64,000 bases of DNA. It comes from Plectrocnemia conspersa (taxonomy: Eukaryota > Arthropoda > Insecta > Trichoptera > Polycentropodidae). How positions within the stretch are numbered: the first letter of the stretch is position 1; each line of letters opens with the position of its first letter. The stretch spans positions 1,798,001 to 1,862,000 of the forward strand of contig VTFK01000149.1 of NCBI GenBank assembly GCA_009617715.1, written 5' to 3'. The notes beneath the pieces were generated by a model that did no database searches, was not told where the DNA came from, and was given only the letters and a program-made list of their open reading frames with translations. Positions 1 through 13,091 of the stretch are shown in pieces. Position numbers and translations under genes: made by a program.

Positions 1-1052
1 GCCTAATTTATCTATTTCCTGAAAACCTGACTCAAGATTATTTGTGTTCATAAATTGTACAAGCTCATAAACAGATCTCTCTGCAAATTCAGGCAAATGA
101 TAAAGAACAGCAAGCTCATTTTTTAAACTTATATAATCAAATAATGTTCCATAGAATTGTTGTAGTTTGGTAAGTAATTCATTTGGAAATTTTCCTTAAT
201 ATTGCTCATATTTTTCTTTCTCCAGAAGGTGAAAATATTCCAATTTGGACATTGAAGAAAAACGGTTTTCAATTTGCTTACATATATTATCAACTATTGT
301 ATTAAATAGTTGGCAAAACGCGTGCTTTTCTTCAACAAGCAAATCATTACTCAGTCTTGGATAATTTTCTTCCGTTACATAAGAATCCCATAATGTTTCA
401 TAATTATTTTCCTGTTCATGTCTGAGTTGTTGCAAAATTTCGGTAACTTTCTTACAGCAATATAATATATCAAAAAATTTGGATTGTAAAATGTTGTATA
501 GCACATCAGTTTTTCCAAAAAGGTTTGAAAATATGTGGAGAAGTTTTCTTGTTTCCAAATCTTCCAAAAAGCTAAGAAAACCTCGTGCTTTTATTACAGT
601 GTCGGGGTCCCATAGTTCACAATTTTTCACGACGTCTCGAAAAAAGTCCGTAAATTCATTTCTGTATTTTTGCACTGTGTTACTTAACCGTGATGTATAA
701 TTCCATCTTGTAGGTGTAACAGAATGAAGTCTTCTAGATACAAACTCTTGTAAAGCATTTATTCGTTTGGAAGATTTCGAAAAGAATGCAGACAATCCAT
801 TTAAAGTTTGAAAGAATGATTTGCACACTTTTATATTGAAAAGACCTTGTTGTAATGTTAAATTCAACATATGAGCATAGCAGTGTGTAAAAATGGCCAG
901 TGGATAAACTTCGAGTACTTTGGCTTGCAAACCATAAATAAATTGGGAAGAGGTGGACGTGGTTTGCCAATTTTGATTATCTTCAATTTAATTTCATAAC
1001 TTCTTTTTGAAAATGGATTATTCAAAATATCTTCAACAGTATTCTTCATCAT
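1..1052 (-). pseudogene. ZMYM1/hAT-type transposase relic
   Basis: An N-terminal piece (about 940-1052) contains NPFSKRSYE and KIIKIGKPRPPLPN, typical of the segment ahead of the TTF zinc finger in ZMYM1-like hAT transposases. The next open piece, 196-930, holds the core with THCYAHMLNLTLQQG and SVTPTRWNYTSRL, matching the family's histidine/cysteine and RW motifs. The two pieces are in different frames and the zinc-finger region between them is absent, so there is an internal deletion near 935-945. The core ends at a TAA at 196-198. Beyond that stop the same frame stays open to base 1 (for example LYHLPEFAERSVYELVQF), so the stop is a point mutation, not the natural end. The family cuts and pastes DNA; this copy should not produce active enzyme. 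Confidence 0.8.
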
Positions 1053-1510
1053 TATTGGGGTAAATAAAAAAATATAATCTAGAATAGAAAATTAAATATT
1101 GATCATATGTAAATAAGATACTAAACTATTTTACGCCAAAATATAAAAAATGAGTGACCTGTTATTGTGATATAATGTAATAAAAAAGCAGCGACGGACG
1201 CAAGAGTTTTTGAAGTACGCGCACCAAATTCGAGACCAATTTTACTACTGAGCGCTGCCAGCCGACAGATCGACTTCAGCCGTTAAATCTCGGAACAATT
1301 TACTTTAGTCAGCCGCCGCACTCAAAGCCGGCGCGCCACATGTGTAATACATAGCGTGTCGGTCGCGCGGAAACTTTCAGAGCGAATGACAAATACCAAT
1401 GCATACTATACACTGCATATTAAAATTTTATAATTTTGCATACTACTGTATGCAAAATGATGTCGCTTTATGCCCTAAGTTTTCTAAATTTCTAAATTTA
1501 TATTTTAGAT

Positions 1511-1562
1511 GGTTTTGCGGGTGTGCGCCGCACACCTAGCACACCCTGAATATACGCCCCTG
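1511..1562 (-). repeat. hAT terminal inverted repeat (outer end at 1562)
   Basis: On the minus strand this begins CAGGGGCGTATATTCAGGGT and continues into a GTGTGCG/CGCACAC palindrome (1521-1535) with a single central base. CAGGGGCG-type ends are common in hAT elements. The partner end is outside the window. Confidence 0.7.
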
Positions 1563-1605
1563 ATATATACGTTTTTTATGTTTTATAAATTTAAAATTTG
1601 TTTTC

Positions 1606-1649
1606 GACCATCGTGGCGCATTGGGGTAACCTGTTAGGCCACGATGGTC
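1606..1649. repeat. Perfect 12-bp stem hairpin with a box A-like loop edge
   Basis: GACCATCGTGGC (1606-1617) is exactly complementary to GCCACGATGGTC (1638-1649), with a 20-base loop. TGGCGCATTGGG within it resembles a pol III box A, but no box B follows. A decayed relative is at 3961-4025. Confidence 0.7.
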
Positions 1650-1716
1650 TTAATTTAATCTAAAAAATAAAATAAAATTTAATTTTACAAACATACGTAT
1701 ACATGTTACTGGTTTA

Positions 1717-1840
1717 CAGTGGCGTCATTTCAGATTTTTATAGGGGGGGGGGTAAAATTCGGCCAGTCAGTGATCAGTTTTTTAATATTTTTATTTCATT
1801 AAATGACATGCATTTTTCTGGTCAAATTCAATTTGATTTG
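1717..1840 (+). repeat. Family X repeat, 5' terminal fragment
   Basis: It starts CAGTGGCGTCATTTCAG, runs into ten Gs (1743-1752), then GGCCAGTCAGT and TTCATTAAATGACATGCATT. The last two blocks recur at 22930-23000 in the long family X copy. Only the 5' end is present. Confidence 0.6.
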
Positions 1841-1849
1841 AATCCATTT

Positions 1850-4400
1850 TCACTTTATGTATTTTATATAATGTACTTTAAATTAAAGCAATATTTAGCT
1901 TAATTATATATTACATATTATTACTTGACTAATATTATAAATGCAAAAAAATCTTTATTGAATCAAGAAACCGAAGCCCAAAAAAGTTTTGGTAACCCTA
2001 AATCAATTGCTTGTACTCCATAAACAAGTTTCACTTATCCGATTGTTCCTATATGCAAGGGCATTCCAAAAACAAAACAGTGCTTCCTTTTATTCACGCT
2101 CGATTAGAAGCTACCTGCAATGTCAATGTCCAACTGAGGCCAGTTACCGATAAATATGTATTTATACTGCACATTCATTTAAATATTTCCATAATAAATT
2201 TTGTCTGATATCTTCACTGTCTCAAATGGCGCCTCTTGAATTGTTTATTGTGTTAGATTCATTTTTTATGTAACACCAACGTTGCCCATTAACGGCCTGC
2301 ATGTTAATCAGCTTTCTAAATCCTTTGATTCGTTCTACGAAGACTAATGGCTCGGTTGCCCTATGGATGCGATATATCTTACTAAAAGTACAAGGTGTCC
2401 AATGAAAAAATAACATTTATATTTTGTCCAGAATTTTTTACCATCTTATCGATACACTGGCTTACTTTTAGCATTGTAGTATGCTGTTTTTCAAATCGTG
2501 TGAATAAGTGCCAACCTAATTGATTTTCTGTTGGGATTTGAGGATATTATAGCAATATTTTGGTTAGGTGCCGTTTGCTGCACATCTTCGTCTGACCTGA
2601 ACCTGTATTCAAGACGACTCAAATGAAAATCATAAATATATTTTTCACATACTAAACCTTATATTGCAGTCAAAATATAAATTTCCTTTGCTTATAATAA
2701 TTATATTTTTAATAAAATAACGCTCTAAAATATTTATTCTAAAAAAGTTATATTGCCTTTTATTTCAAATATAATATGTACATTCTATGTGCAGTTTTCA
2801 TATCGACTTTTAAGTCTAATTTTTATGTGAAAAAATAAATTTAATTCCAATATTATGTTTAAAAAATATTTTTTCAATAATTTTAGTTAATTCATAATAT
2901 TTAATTAGTTTATAATATTTATTTATAATACATGTTTTTGATTACATTTTATGGCACACCTAGTATAATTTGTCGCATTTGAATGAGAATCGTATCGATC
3001 TCCGAAGATAGTTTCGTTTTAGAAACGACATTTTTATTTATGACACTTAACATAATTTATAAAGTGGCATTATGCTTTGAGAATACTAAAGCGGATGCAA
3101 TCTTTCATCTGAACGGTTTCCCGGCGTGCGGTTTTATAATATTCATAATAATCGTTCAAAGCTAAATAATTACTGCACATTAAATAAATCGCCCCGAGCA
3201 ACGGGTGGTTAAATTAAATAGCAATTTGTGCGTAAAAATGAGTATAATGCGCGATAAGCGGAAGGAGAAATTGTTAAATAATGTCATCGTCAGTTTTAAA
3301 GGTAGCAGGGAAAGTTGTTCAAGGGAATTGCAATAAGCAACTGTTGTATAACATACATAGTTAAATCGTATTATATCAATATAAGTGAGCATTCGTAATG
3401 CATAATTTTATGTGAGTCACTAGTGATTGTGTACGCATTGCTTATGAAAGTGTTACGATCAAGTCTATAGCTATGTATTGTATTATCAAAATGTTTAGAA
3501 TTGGATAATTTTATATATTAAGTTATGCTTTAATATATAATATATTTTTAAAACATTGGATCAAATCATACAAGTATGTTGTAATTTTGTACACCATTTT
3601 CGGTCATTGGCATCTATATTAACCATTTTGTACATTTATCCTACTTAAAGCTAGAACGAATAGAAAAGCCAAATAGCCATTGTTTTAACCTTACTTTTTA
3701 AATTATATTTTTAAAGTCTGCCTGTAGAAAATATTTGCTAGTTAATGGTTTCATAAAATTTAAATTAAGTTTTTAATACATATTCTTATATTAAAATTTC
3801 ATTATAAAAATAATAAATATTATACGTTTTTGCGGATTAAATAATCAACAGTTTTCTTCATTACTCTCAGAAACCAAAAGTGGATATAGTGGTTTAATTT
3901 ATTATTATTATGTATTATTTCAATTATATATTTTTGTATATTGAAATACTGCAATGTGTTGTTTTCGACAATCGTGAACCATTGTTGTATTCTCTCAAGT
4001 CACAATAATCTTAATTTAATTTAAATAGATAATATTATATTATATATAATTTAATGTACGTTGGCTCACCTGTCATAAAATTTTGATAAAATTTTGGTAA
4101 TTTCACGTAATTTCAAAGTAAAAATGTAGTTGTCACATTTATCTTTAACTATATTAAAGCATTTAAATTAAAACTTGAAAATGTTGAAAAATCAACTCCA
4201 AAATTATAAATTAATTGATTTTCCTACACAATAATTATATTACAGTTGTGATTTAGTAAGTATGCTATAAATATTCAAGGGGTGTTATTTTAAAGTTAAG
4301 CCTGATTTAAAGAAATCAAAGCGTATGAAAAGGGTTAAAAAGAGAGAGATTATCTAAATTAAAAATAAGCATTTAGACAAAGGAAATATATTTAATTATA
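1850..4400. other. AT-rich non-coding stretch
   Basis: Apart from the decayed hairpin at 3961-4025, I see no gene. Short open frames here are what AT-rich DNA gives by chance. The block 2980-3400 is less AT-rich and more complex than its surroundings and could be a conserved non-coding element. Confidence 0.5.
3961..4025 (+). repeat. Decayed second copy of the 1606-1649 hairpin repeat
   Basis: This shares the order TTTTCGAC, ATCGTG, CCATTG, then CTTAATTTAAT after the stem with the copy at 1601-1660, but the stem is now imperfect (GACAATCGTGA against TCACAATAATC). The shared flanks suggest two copies of one small dispersed element. Confidence 0.5.
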
Positions 4401-4404
4401 ATTA

Positions 4405-5760
4405 ATAAAAATAAAAATGGAGTTGAGTCAATGATTTCTGAGCCTCCGCTAATGAATTCTTTTGTTGTCGACAAATGAAAAATAAGCATTCAAATATAAA
4501 ACAAGATGGCCGACAGTAACGTGACAACAGTTGTTAATAATTATTATTTATTAATAAAATTTTGCTACGCGACTTTATTTTCATTACTTTGTCATGTGAG
4601 TTGTTCCATTTGACTAAATATAAATAATCGGTTTGCAAATTAACTAGGTGTGTTATAACTATGAAAATTAAATATATACATAATGTGTTGAGGATTAGAA
4701 GAATACATTGATTAAACTATATAAACAATCATAAAGAAATCTTCAAATTTTGAATTCCAGTCGACGGGCTCCATGGCCGAAAAGTGAGTGTTTTCTTTTA
4801 TAATACATAAACATTATCATTGCTTCAGATTTAATGCACATATACGTTAGATTTGAATGAACCAGATACGTTTTAAACGCGAACATGTAATATATACTTA
4901 ATATGTAGATTGAGGTTAATGTCGGTCAATCCATATAAATTCTAATAAAACGTATTATTTTATATATTGATATTTGGGGATACTACCTTTCACGACGATC
5001 GCGTTTCACAACAATGATTTTGATGCAGTCGGTTATTTAGCTGAAAAAGTTTGGTTGCAGCAAAATAAATTAAAACCATTATTGTACTTAAATTTTGGCG
5101 AACGTTGGTAATTTAAATTTATAGTTTTTAAAACACCATTTTAAATATTTTTTAAATTATAAGATTTCAGAATAAAATTTCAAGATTTATTAAAAATATT
5201 TTTTTCAACCTTAAAAAAATATTTTTATTTTATTGTATATTTTAAATATGCTTAGTTTATTATAAATTTTAAATACAGTGAAAAATTTTTGCACTTATTA
5301 ATTATTAAAATATACATTCCTGTGAAGAAAAACCTATACTTTAAAAAATGTATAAATCAAAATATTTTTTAATAAAAATAGACAAAGGTCCACTTTTGAT
5401 CTAAATCAAAAGATTAGGTGGTCGATTTTTTTAGTTTATTGTTTTTTTTTCTAATTAGTAAACGTAATTAAAAACTGGCTTTTATAATTACACATAAAAT
5501 ATGTAAAAAACTTTTTTAAATTATAAAGTAACTTATGGTGTAACTAAAAAACGTTAAAGTTTCAAATCTAACTTTAAATAATATAAAATGTTTTCCTCTG
5601 GAAATATTTAGTTAATCTGTAAACCTATTTTCAAATGAATTGAAAATGCTAAGTAGTTTTTTATAGATTGAACCATTTTGCCTATCATTGAAAATCCTAA
5701 ATATTAATGTCTTATTTGAACCATTAAATTTGAAAATAGATTTTAAAAATATTTAAAACC
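4405..5760 (+). repeat. Family Y repeat, copy 1 (coding-derived, unclassified)
   Basis: The stretch aligns by eye with 39440-41860. Shared blocks are AAAACAAGATGG..GACAGTAACGTGACAAC at 4500, TTTGCTACGCGAC at 4560, TCGACGGGCTCC at 4761, ATGCAGTCGGTTATTTAGC at 5023, and AATGAATTGAAA..TATAGATTGAA near 5640. It carries remnants of two coding exons: one ending at a GTGAGT donor (4734-4783, start codon mutated from ATG to AAG relative to copy 2) and one reading DAVGYLAEKVWLQQNKLKPLL (5022-5084). I do not recognise the parent protein. It could be a transposase, a captured host-gene fragment or a domesticated element. Confidence 0.6.
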
Positions 5761-5769
5761 CAAAAAGTT

Positions 5770-8700
5770 GAGGTATTCACACATTGACGCATTGATTTTA
5801 CATTTATAGATAAATTCTACACTTAAAACAATAAATCCTTTCAATGCAACAATAGTTTAGCTTTAAGTTTTTTTATGAAAACTTCTTAGTAGCTGCATCT
5901 AACACATTAATATTGAATGTGGGGCAAGAGTTCATTGTTATTTCTTTTTGTCGTTTATGTTCGTCGTGTGCATGTTTTTTATTCAACAAAATTACCATAA
6001 TGAAATTTTATCGCGAATCGAACGTATCGACATTTATTTGTGGCCGCATGGCAAACGGAACTTGGCCGAAATTATGCGGCCTCCAGAAAAACGAGAGTGA
6101 AAGCCAGGCTATCTCATCCATCTCATCGATATGATTTACGTCACACAACCTACGCAAAATAATTCCAATGTCACAGTTTCTTCTTTCTACGTCGAATATA
6201 CTTATATTTAAATGAAGCAAGTATTCTTCAAATGCGTTTGATGTATAATAAGTAATTAAACTTATTAGTTATTGCATCGGTTGACCTTGAAAATGGTCAC
6301 AAAATGACGTTAGATAACCTCGTTGATTATCCAGCCCGTTTACCTAGATTCACAAATTAAATTTTTGGAATTCCTGAATTCCATGCACATATTATAATTT
6401 ACAACGTACATGGTTATAGAAAATATTTTAATAATTAATATTGCAAATTAATAAATATTAACAATTTAAATGTATTTAATTAAAAATATACTACTAGATT
6501 AACTGAAAGTTTTCTGTATTACCCATGTAATATATAATTTATTTATAATACATAATTTATTTTAAAATGTATTAATTTAATCTTATTATTGATTATTAAT
6601 TACGTATTTTATAAAAATAATTTGTGTAAAAACTATATAAATTTACATTCTCAGCTAACTTCATGCGTTAAGCGTGAATCTGTATGTTGTATTATATTAA
6701 TTCCAGGGACTATATGCAATTCAAACATTTAAATTTCAAGACATTTATTTATAGAACTATATTTTTTGTAGCTTTTGTATGCACATCGCCAAAGTTTGCG
6801 ATATAGCCTCTGCTTAGATAGATTTTCTAATAGATGCTCGGCTTCGTTATGCGGAGCGCTTATCACTTTAATGATTTATATGAAAGTTCGTAGCATTTTC
6901 AAATATGACTCAATTGACTGGACTTTTTGTTGTTGGAGAGAATTCACAGAAAATTTCTTAGATATCTCTACAAGTATACGGGTCGTAATCGTATTTATAT
7001 GCTAGTGTTTTTTTTATTGAAGCGTTGGATTATAATTCATTGCATTTTAAGTATAGCATCTACTCAAGTTGCTAAGAGGCAGTGTCGACAACCCGTCAAT
7101 ATTCGTAATTAAACCTTATCACTAAAATCTTATTTTAAACGTTGACGGCAACTTTAGCGCAAATGAATAAAGGTGCGAGTCATAAAATCACTTAAGGAAC
7201 AAATTTTAACAAAACACACTAAACTGTCGTTTTTGCGAGCACGGATTGGACAGACGGCGGACAGACACATCTGAGGTTTTTCACACCACACACGATCGGA
7301 TTTGTCCACCTGACTTCTATCTCGGACAGATCCGTGCGTGTGTGGTTAATTAGCTATTCCTCAAAATAGTTCATACATTTTTTTCGGTAAAATAAAATAT
7401 ACATGTTAGTATATATTTTACTGAATTGTTAAGCATAACATCTTTTCTAATTTTTATATTTTTTATAAAATCATAAATAGAGAAATTTCAAAATACTTTT
7501 ATGATAAAAACATGTTAACTTCATTTAATGTAATCTACATATTGTTTTAAAATAATAACTGATTTAAAAATTAAAACTAATTTAAAAAATAAAGGTACGT
7601 TTTGCATTAAACGTTCTATTGAGCAGTTTTGAGAAGCCATGCGTGACTTATCGAACTCCTGACATCCACTTTCTAAGATACCGACGCTCTACACACACTT
7701 GCCGTTCGCGTCGGCAAAATTATGAAAATGAACACGAGCCAAAAGTGCTATGGCGTTAACGATCTCGTTGCATTGTTGTCGCCGTTGTAGCAATCGTTAA
7801 TTACGCCAACTAACTACACCGCACAAGTTGCACATGTTGGGAAGCGCTGGAAGCGATCGTGTATCGTAATAGGTCGCGACGTGGGTGAGGTTGAATGCAC
7901 GGGTTATGCGCGAATGTCGAAGACTATTTTCTTCTTCTTCTTTCTATCGCCATAATTATGGCTCTTTTCTTTTGTCTTCCGTGGGAAGTTATAGCCGATG
8001 CTAAAAGTGAAATGCTTCGATGACTCCGCTTTGGCTTTGGCAATGAATACGGGGGAGTCGCTATGCGATGCTGTTATCTCATCTATCAATACTGTATTTA
8101 TATTACGAATAAGAAATTATATATTATATTAAGACAAAAAAGTAGTATAAATTAACAGAAAGTTTTCTATATTTATTACCCATTGAAAATATAATTTATT
8201 CATTAGGAATTTCAATAGCAGTAATCTAATCCTAAATAAGTATAGACTGCTCTAAAATATTGTTGTATTGAATAAAAACAGACTGCTTGAATAGACATGA
8301 GGAAAACAAAAAAACATTATTTAACACCGATTTGTATTTTTTAATGCCGATCCAGACCGCGCGGTTGTTAGTCGTTTTTCTCCTCCTTTTATTTTTAACC
8401 TTAACAATTATATTTACAACTTTATTTTAACAACTAACTTAGCTGCTAATGTTTTAATACTACATAATTAATCCTACAGGTATGAAATATAATGATTTTT
8501 TGACACGAGAACTGTCGTATCCGTTTTCCTTCATATTTTTTTGTAACATTGACATTCTAAGTTCGATAGCCAGTTTTATTTTTAACTTGCTACTAAATAA
8601 CAGCTATTTAACAATAAAAATCTTAGTTCAGTTGTAAATAAAATAAAATTAATATGTTAAAATGTTTTAAAAATATTTTTAAATATAATAAAATATATTA

Positions 8701-11700
8701 TTTTACATACAAAAACCTATTTAATTCTTGCGGTCATGCCCTTAAGATTTTTTTATATTTAAATTATTTTATATGTGATTGTATTTTATATATTTATAAT
8801 GCTTAATTTTAAATTTTATTATGAATTAATTATATTTTATATAAGTTATTTTATATGTTATTTATACTTATTTTAAGTTCTCTTCATTGATTTTTTAATG
8901 CGTATGTTTATAATTGACAATATAGATATCATATGAACCTTAATATTTCATAAATAATATTAATATACTATTAAATGAGCAACTATTTTTTTATTGCCGA
9001 AAGCGTCCGTTGCGAAACGCACGCGTTTAATTCCCATTTTTTTTGGGCTTACGTCTCAAATTTTCACATGGTTGCGGAACGCGAAAAAGCAGCGAAGATA
9101 CTTACGAGTATACTCGAATAATATTTTTAGTATTTTAATTGAAAAACGCTGTGAAAAAAAAATAGCCCAAAGTAGGTTTATAACACAAGTGTTGTGCCCG
9201 TGGCGCCGACCTGTCAGTGCCGAACCGATAGCCGAACGGTGCGGACAGGTGCCGAAACACACCTGTAAAAGTGATAACATAAGTGACTACTACAGTAACT
9301 ACTACTGTTTTCGACACTCGAATATTATAATTATTACGACAGAAGTAAAGTTCACATTTTGAGCAATTAGCGCCGGGCGTGTGTGACGTTATAAAAATAA
9401 ATAGTGATTTTTAACTTCAATAAAATAATTATGGCTTAATAGTTTTGTGCATAGTTAATATAATTTTTTTAATAGAAATTAAACATTTTTAAACTTATAG
9501 ATAGAGACAGTAAACATGATCCTAAAACACGATGGCTAACATTTAACATTTCTATTAATTCACTTTAAATACCATATTAAGCCATCTGATATAATTCTCA
9601 ATTAAACAAATATTTTGGTAACAATTCTTGTAATCATTACTATGTAAAATTATTAAGCTATCTAATCATATTCAAACTAACATGTTTCACTAAATGGTTT
9701 TCAATATAGTAAATCACAATCTAAGCTCATGATTTGAAGACTTTTATATCAAAATAAATATTAATATTGCTTATTAAAAAGTCATATTTACATTTTGGCA
9801 ACAATACTAATGTTAGATTATGCAAATGTGTGTTTATCTTATATTAACAAAATGAGAATCTGTTTACAACAATAGAGATTATTTTTTAATATGAAATATT
9901 GATCTTTAACTTTTAGCTATTAACAGACAATCATTTTATTATTATTATCATACTAGTACATATTATTTTATTACTAATTCTGATTTATTTTTCATCGAAT
10001 AGTCTTACATTTACATTTTCACAACAAACCCACTGATATATTAAAATTATATGAAAAAAATTTACAGATCTAGCTTCGGTTCAAATATTTTTTTTAATTA
10101 ACGACTAATAATTAAATATATATTTTCGCAAATTATTCATTAACTTTGAATAAAAATTGATTAGAAATATAAAATATTATTTAATTAAATTTAATATATT
10201 TTATCACATAGCCAATATATAATACAAAACCATTGTATAAGATAAAATAGTTCGATTTATATGTAAAATTACACGCAATTTTTTTTAGATGTAGATGATT
10301 TTTATTTTCTTAATTTTTTAGCTATAATAAAACAATATGATACATTTTCTAATAGATTATATACTTTAATATAATTCGTAATATATTTAAAGCATAGTGC
10401 TTAAACCATGTTTTGCAATTAAATTAAATAATAATAAAATAAACAACATATTTTGATACTACAAAGGAAGTTAAAGACATTATCTTTTTACATTTTAAGC
10501 AAAAAATCTAACTATCAAAATTAAAAAATAACCTCGATAATAAGTAGAAATTTTATTAAAATCACTACTAAAAAAGCGTTTCAAATTTTTATTTTTGTAT
10601 TGAAATATATTTTTAGTGTAATTACTTATGATTTTAGTTTTTTTTAGATATCGGCAAAAATTGTTGTTTTTTACCATATTTACTTGAATAAATATTTTTT
10701 TAATTTGATTTATTCAGTTAAATAATGTGCATTTTTTATTGTAAAAGTGTCTTAAGTTTTGCATTGTAATTAAAATTATTACCCTAAAATAAAATTCTAT
10801 GCTGAAAAAATTATGTCATACTTAAAAACATAAAAAGAATTAAATATGCTTTAAATAAATTACCAAAAATCATTACAAAAAAAAAAAATTATTTAAATAC
10901 TACAATATTTATTATTATTGTAGTGATTTATTTAATTTTAAATTATTTTCAGATAACATTGCTTTATTTATTTTGAGCATATCTAATTTTTTGTGATAGT
11001 TTTTTTATCATTTTGTATTAAGTGTGACTATGTATTATCATACTTTAATACCTATACAATCATTAGTTTTTTTTCTTGTTAAGAAGCTATACAGATTTTA
11101 ATTTACCGTATAATTTAACATAAAAATTAGATAATTTGAAGTAATGCATATAAAATTGACGGTAGCATAAAAATATCAAGAGCATTTTTTATTACATAAC
11201 TTTGATAGAAAAAATACTGTGCATTTTTAAAACCAAATTTTCTTATTTCTAATGTGAACATTAAGATTTGATTGAGATAAAAAATAAATTTAATGTTTAA
11301 TAGTTGATCTTATTTAAATAAATCTAAGATATCTAAGAAAGACGAAAATCATCGCGTAATTCCACACATAAATAATTTTATATTAAATGTTAGCGATAGA
11401 ATAAAAGTCTTTACAATAAAGGAAAGTTATTAAACTTTTTAGTTTTGATTTTAATTTTAAAAATCGGCACGTTTCTGTTTTAGGAACATTTTTTTAATAT
11501 TCACTTAGATTTAGGTTGATTAGCTTAATTTTTCTAAAAAAAAATTAAAATTAGTAACTTCAGCGTCGTACTTAAAAAGAATTTTTACGTTAGTAGTTTT
11601 AAAAAAATATAAAACTAAACAAGAAAATATAATAAAAAATTACCTTAAAGATTAGAAAAACAGCATTATTTTTTATTTTAATATACAGCTCAAGAAAATA

Positions 11701-12900
11701 TCAATTACGAACAATAGTATATTTTAATCTAATCTATTTGGCTATAGATAAAATTTTTGATGTGTTTTAAAAAAAAAAAATAATAAAAATAATTTGAAAT
11801 ATTTCATAAAAGCAGAAGTTAAGCTAAAAAACTCAAATTTAAAATCGAAAAATAAGTAGTATTGTTGTTCTTATAACATATTATATTTTTTGTGGTCAAC
11901 ATTGTTTTCAGAAAATTGCTTTAAACCAAGTTTATTTTTATCAGCTTAAGCAAAGTAATAATATATAATTCATAGTCGATTTTCTTATTTAATTTATAGT
12001 TTAAATTTAAAGTCGACTTCTTTAGTTAGTTTTTGTTAGCTTGTGCCATTTTTTGTGATTCTAATTTTTTTCACTTCTATGGCTGATTATGAGACGTCAT
12101 TATAATGATTCAAATAAGTAATTTAAATTATTAGTTTTATTATATCATTTATAGTATTTTACTTACAAAAAACAACATCCATTAAATATTAAATAATATA
12201 ATTAAGTTAAAAAATTAATTATATATATAAAATCTATTACACGACAGCAATATATTATACAAATAACTACGACATAAAAAGTATTATTTGGAAGAAAACC
12301 CTGTGGATTATTAATAACAATTTAATTTACAATTTTAATTTTTTTATATAAAAATGCAAAATAATTATGTAGAATCCAACATTAAGGTTTTAGCGAATTA
12401 TTTTACCAAAACTGCTAGAAAATATTATTAACGAATATTTAAAAATATTATATTTACATTTTATTTTGTTTCGAAGGGAATTTACTTTTTTCAAATATAT
12501 ATATTTTCATTTGATTAATCAGAACAATAGAATATATTTTATTATTACATAGTAACAATAAAATAGTTAGCTTCATACATAAATTATTTAAGTAGTCTAA
12601 TAAAAATAAGCATTATCGTCATTTTACGATCTAACAGCGCTTATTCTCATATAAACTGTCGCTTAACGATCACGGATGCGTGGGTTAGTGAAAATATGCC
12701 TTTACGATTCATTAACGAAGGTTTTAATTATGAAAAACTCAATGCTGTCACAATTGTTATTTGTAATGACAATACGTATAAAACACGTCATCCAATTTTT
12801 AACGTAGACGTGAGAACGAAAGTCCTGTACCGAGTGAAAATCTAATCTGTGCGTTTTCCACACCATACAGAAGAAGTGTTTAAAAGCTCGCCGGCGACCC
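5770..12900. other. AT-rich region upstream of the Spätzle-like gene
   Basis: No gene is supported here. Three blocks are clearly less AT-rich and lack simple repeats: 5910-6220, 7140-8090 and 8990-9370. They sit 4-7 kb upstream of the Spätzle-like start codon and are the best places in this stretch for enhancers or a distal untranslated exon, which cannot be proven from one sequence. 9400-12600 is very AT-rich with long A/T runs and nothing recognisable. Confidence 0.4.
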
Positions 12901-12965
12901 AACAATAAGAACAATGCTTCAGTTATGCTAATAAAATAATTGATCTATTAAACGCACATTTGCAT

Positions 12966-12971
12966 TATAAA
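12966..12971 (+). promoter_or_regulatory. Candidate TATA box of the Spätzle-like gene
   Basis: TATAAA lies 87 bases before the start codon. An initiator-like ACAGTT (13002-13007) follows at about the expected distance, which would give a 5' leader of roughly 50 bases. TATA-like strings are frequent in this AT-rich DNA, so spacing is the main support. Confidence 0.4.
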
Positions 12972-13052
12972 CTGAAGAAAAAAGTGCAACTCTTACGAGA
13001 GACAGTTCCATTCGACGCCGGTTCGTGAGAAGAACTTGACCAAGATATCACG

Positions 13053-13091
13053 ATGGCAATGGCAAATAAAAAGCGCATTATATATTTACTG
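13053..13091 (+). CDS. Spätzle-like gene, coding exon 1 (start of signal peptide)
   Basis: ATG at 13053 opens 13 codons, MAMANKKRIIYLL, ending exactly at a GTGAGT donor (13092). Joined in phase 0 to exon 2 it gives KKRIIYLLITLLVYLIDPC, a well-formed signal peptide. A second in-frame ATG sits two codons later. Without this exon, exon 2 would need the ATG at 26473, which lies before the acceptor, reads through it and gives a poorer leader. The exon sits just after a TATA-like box and a GC-richer leader. Confidence 0.85.

Larger units (their letters stand above)
1..1562 (-). mobile_element. hAT/ZMYM1-like DNA transposon, internally deleted, right end only
   Basis: The element is read on the minus strand. 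Its outer terminus is at 1562, where the minus strand starts CAGGGGCGTA, a typical hAT-type terminus. A GC-richer subterminal stretch (about 1180-1560) precedes the transposase remnant at 1-1052. The opposite end lies beyond the left edge of the window, so the target-site duplication cannot be tested. The transposase relic has lost its central part and carries an in-frame stop, so this copy cannot be autonomous. Confidence 0.75.

Noticed and set aside
8994..9362. 122-codon plus-strand open frame
   Set aside because: No recognisable family, no good start context; opposite-strand frames overlap it. Probably chance in a less AT-rich block.
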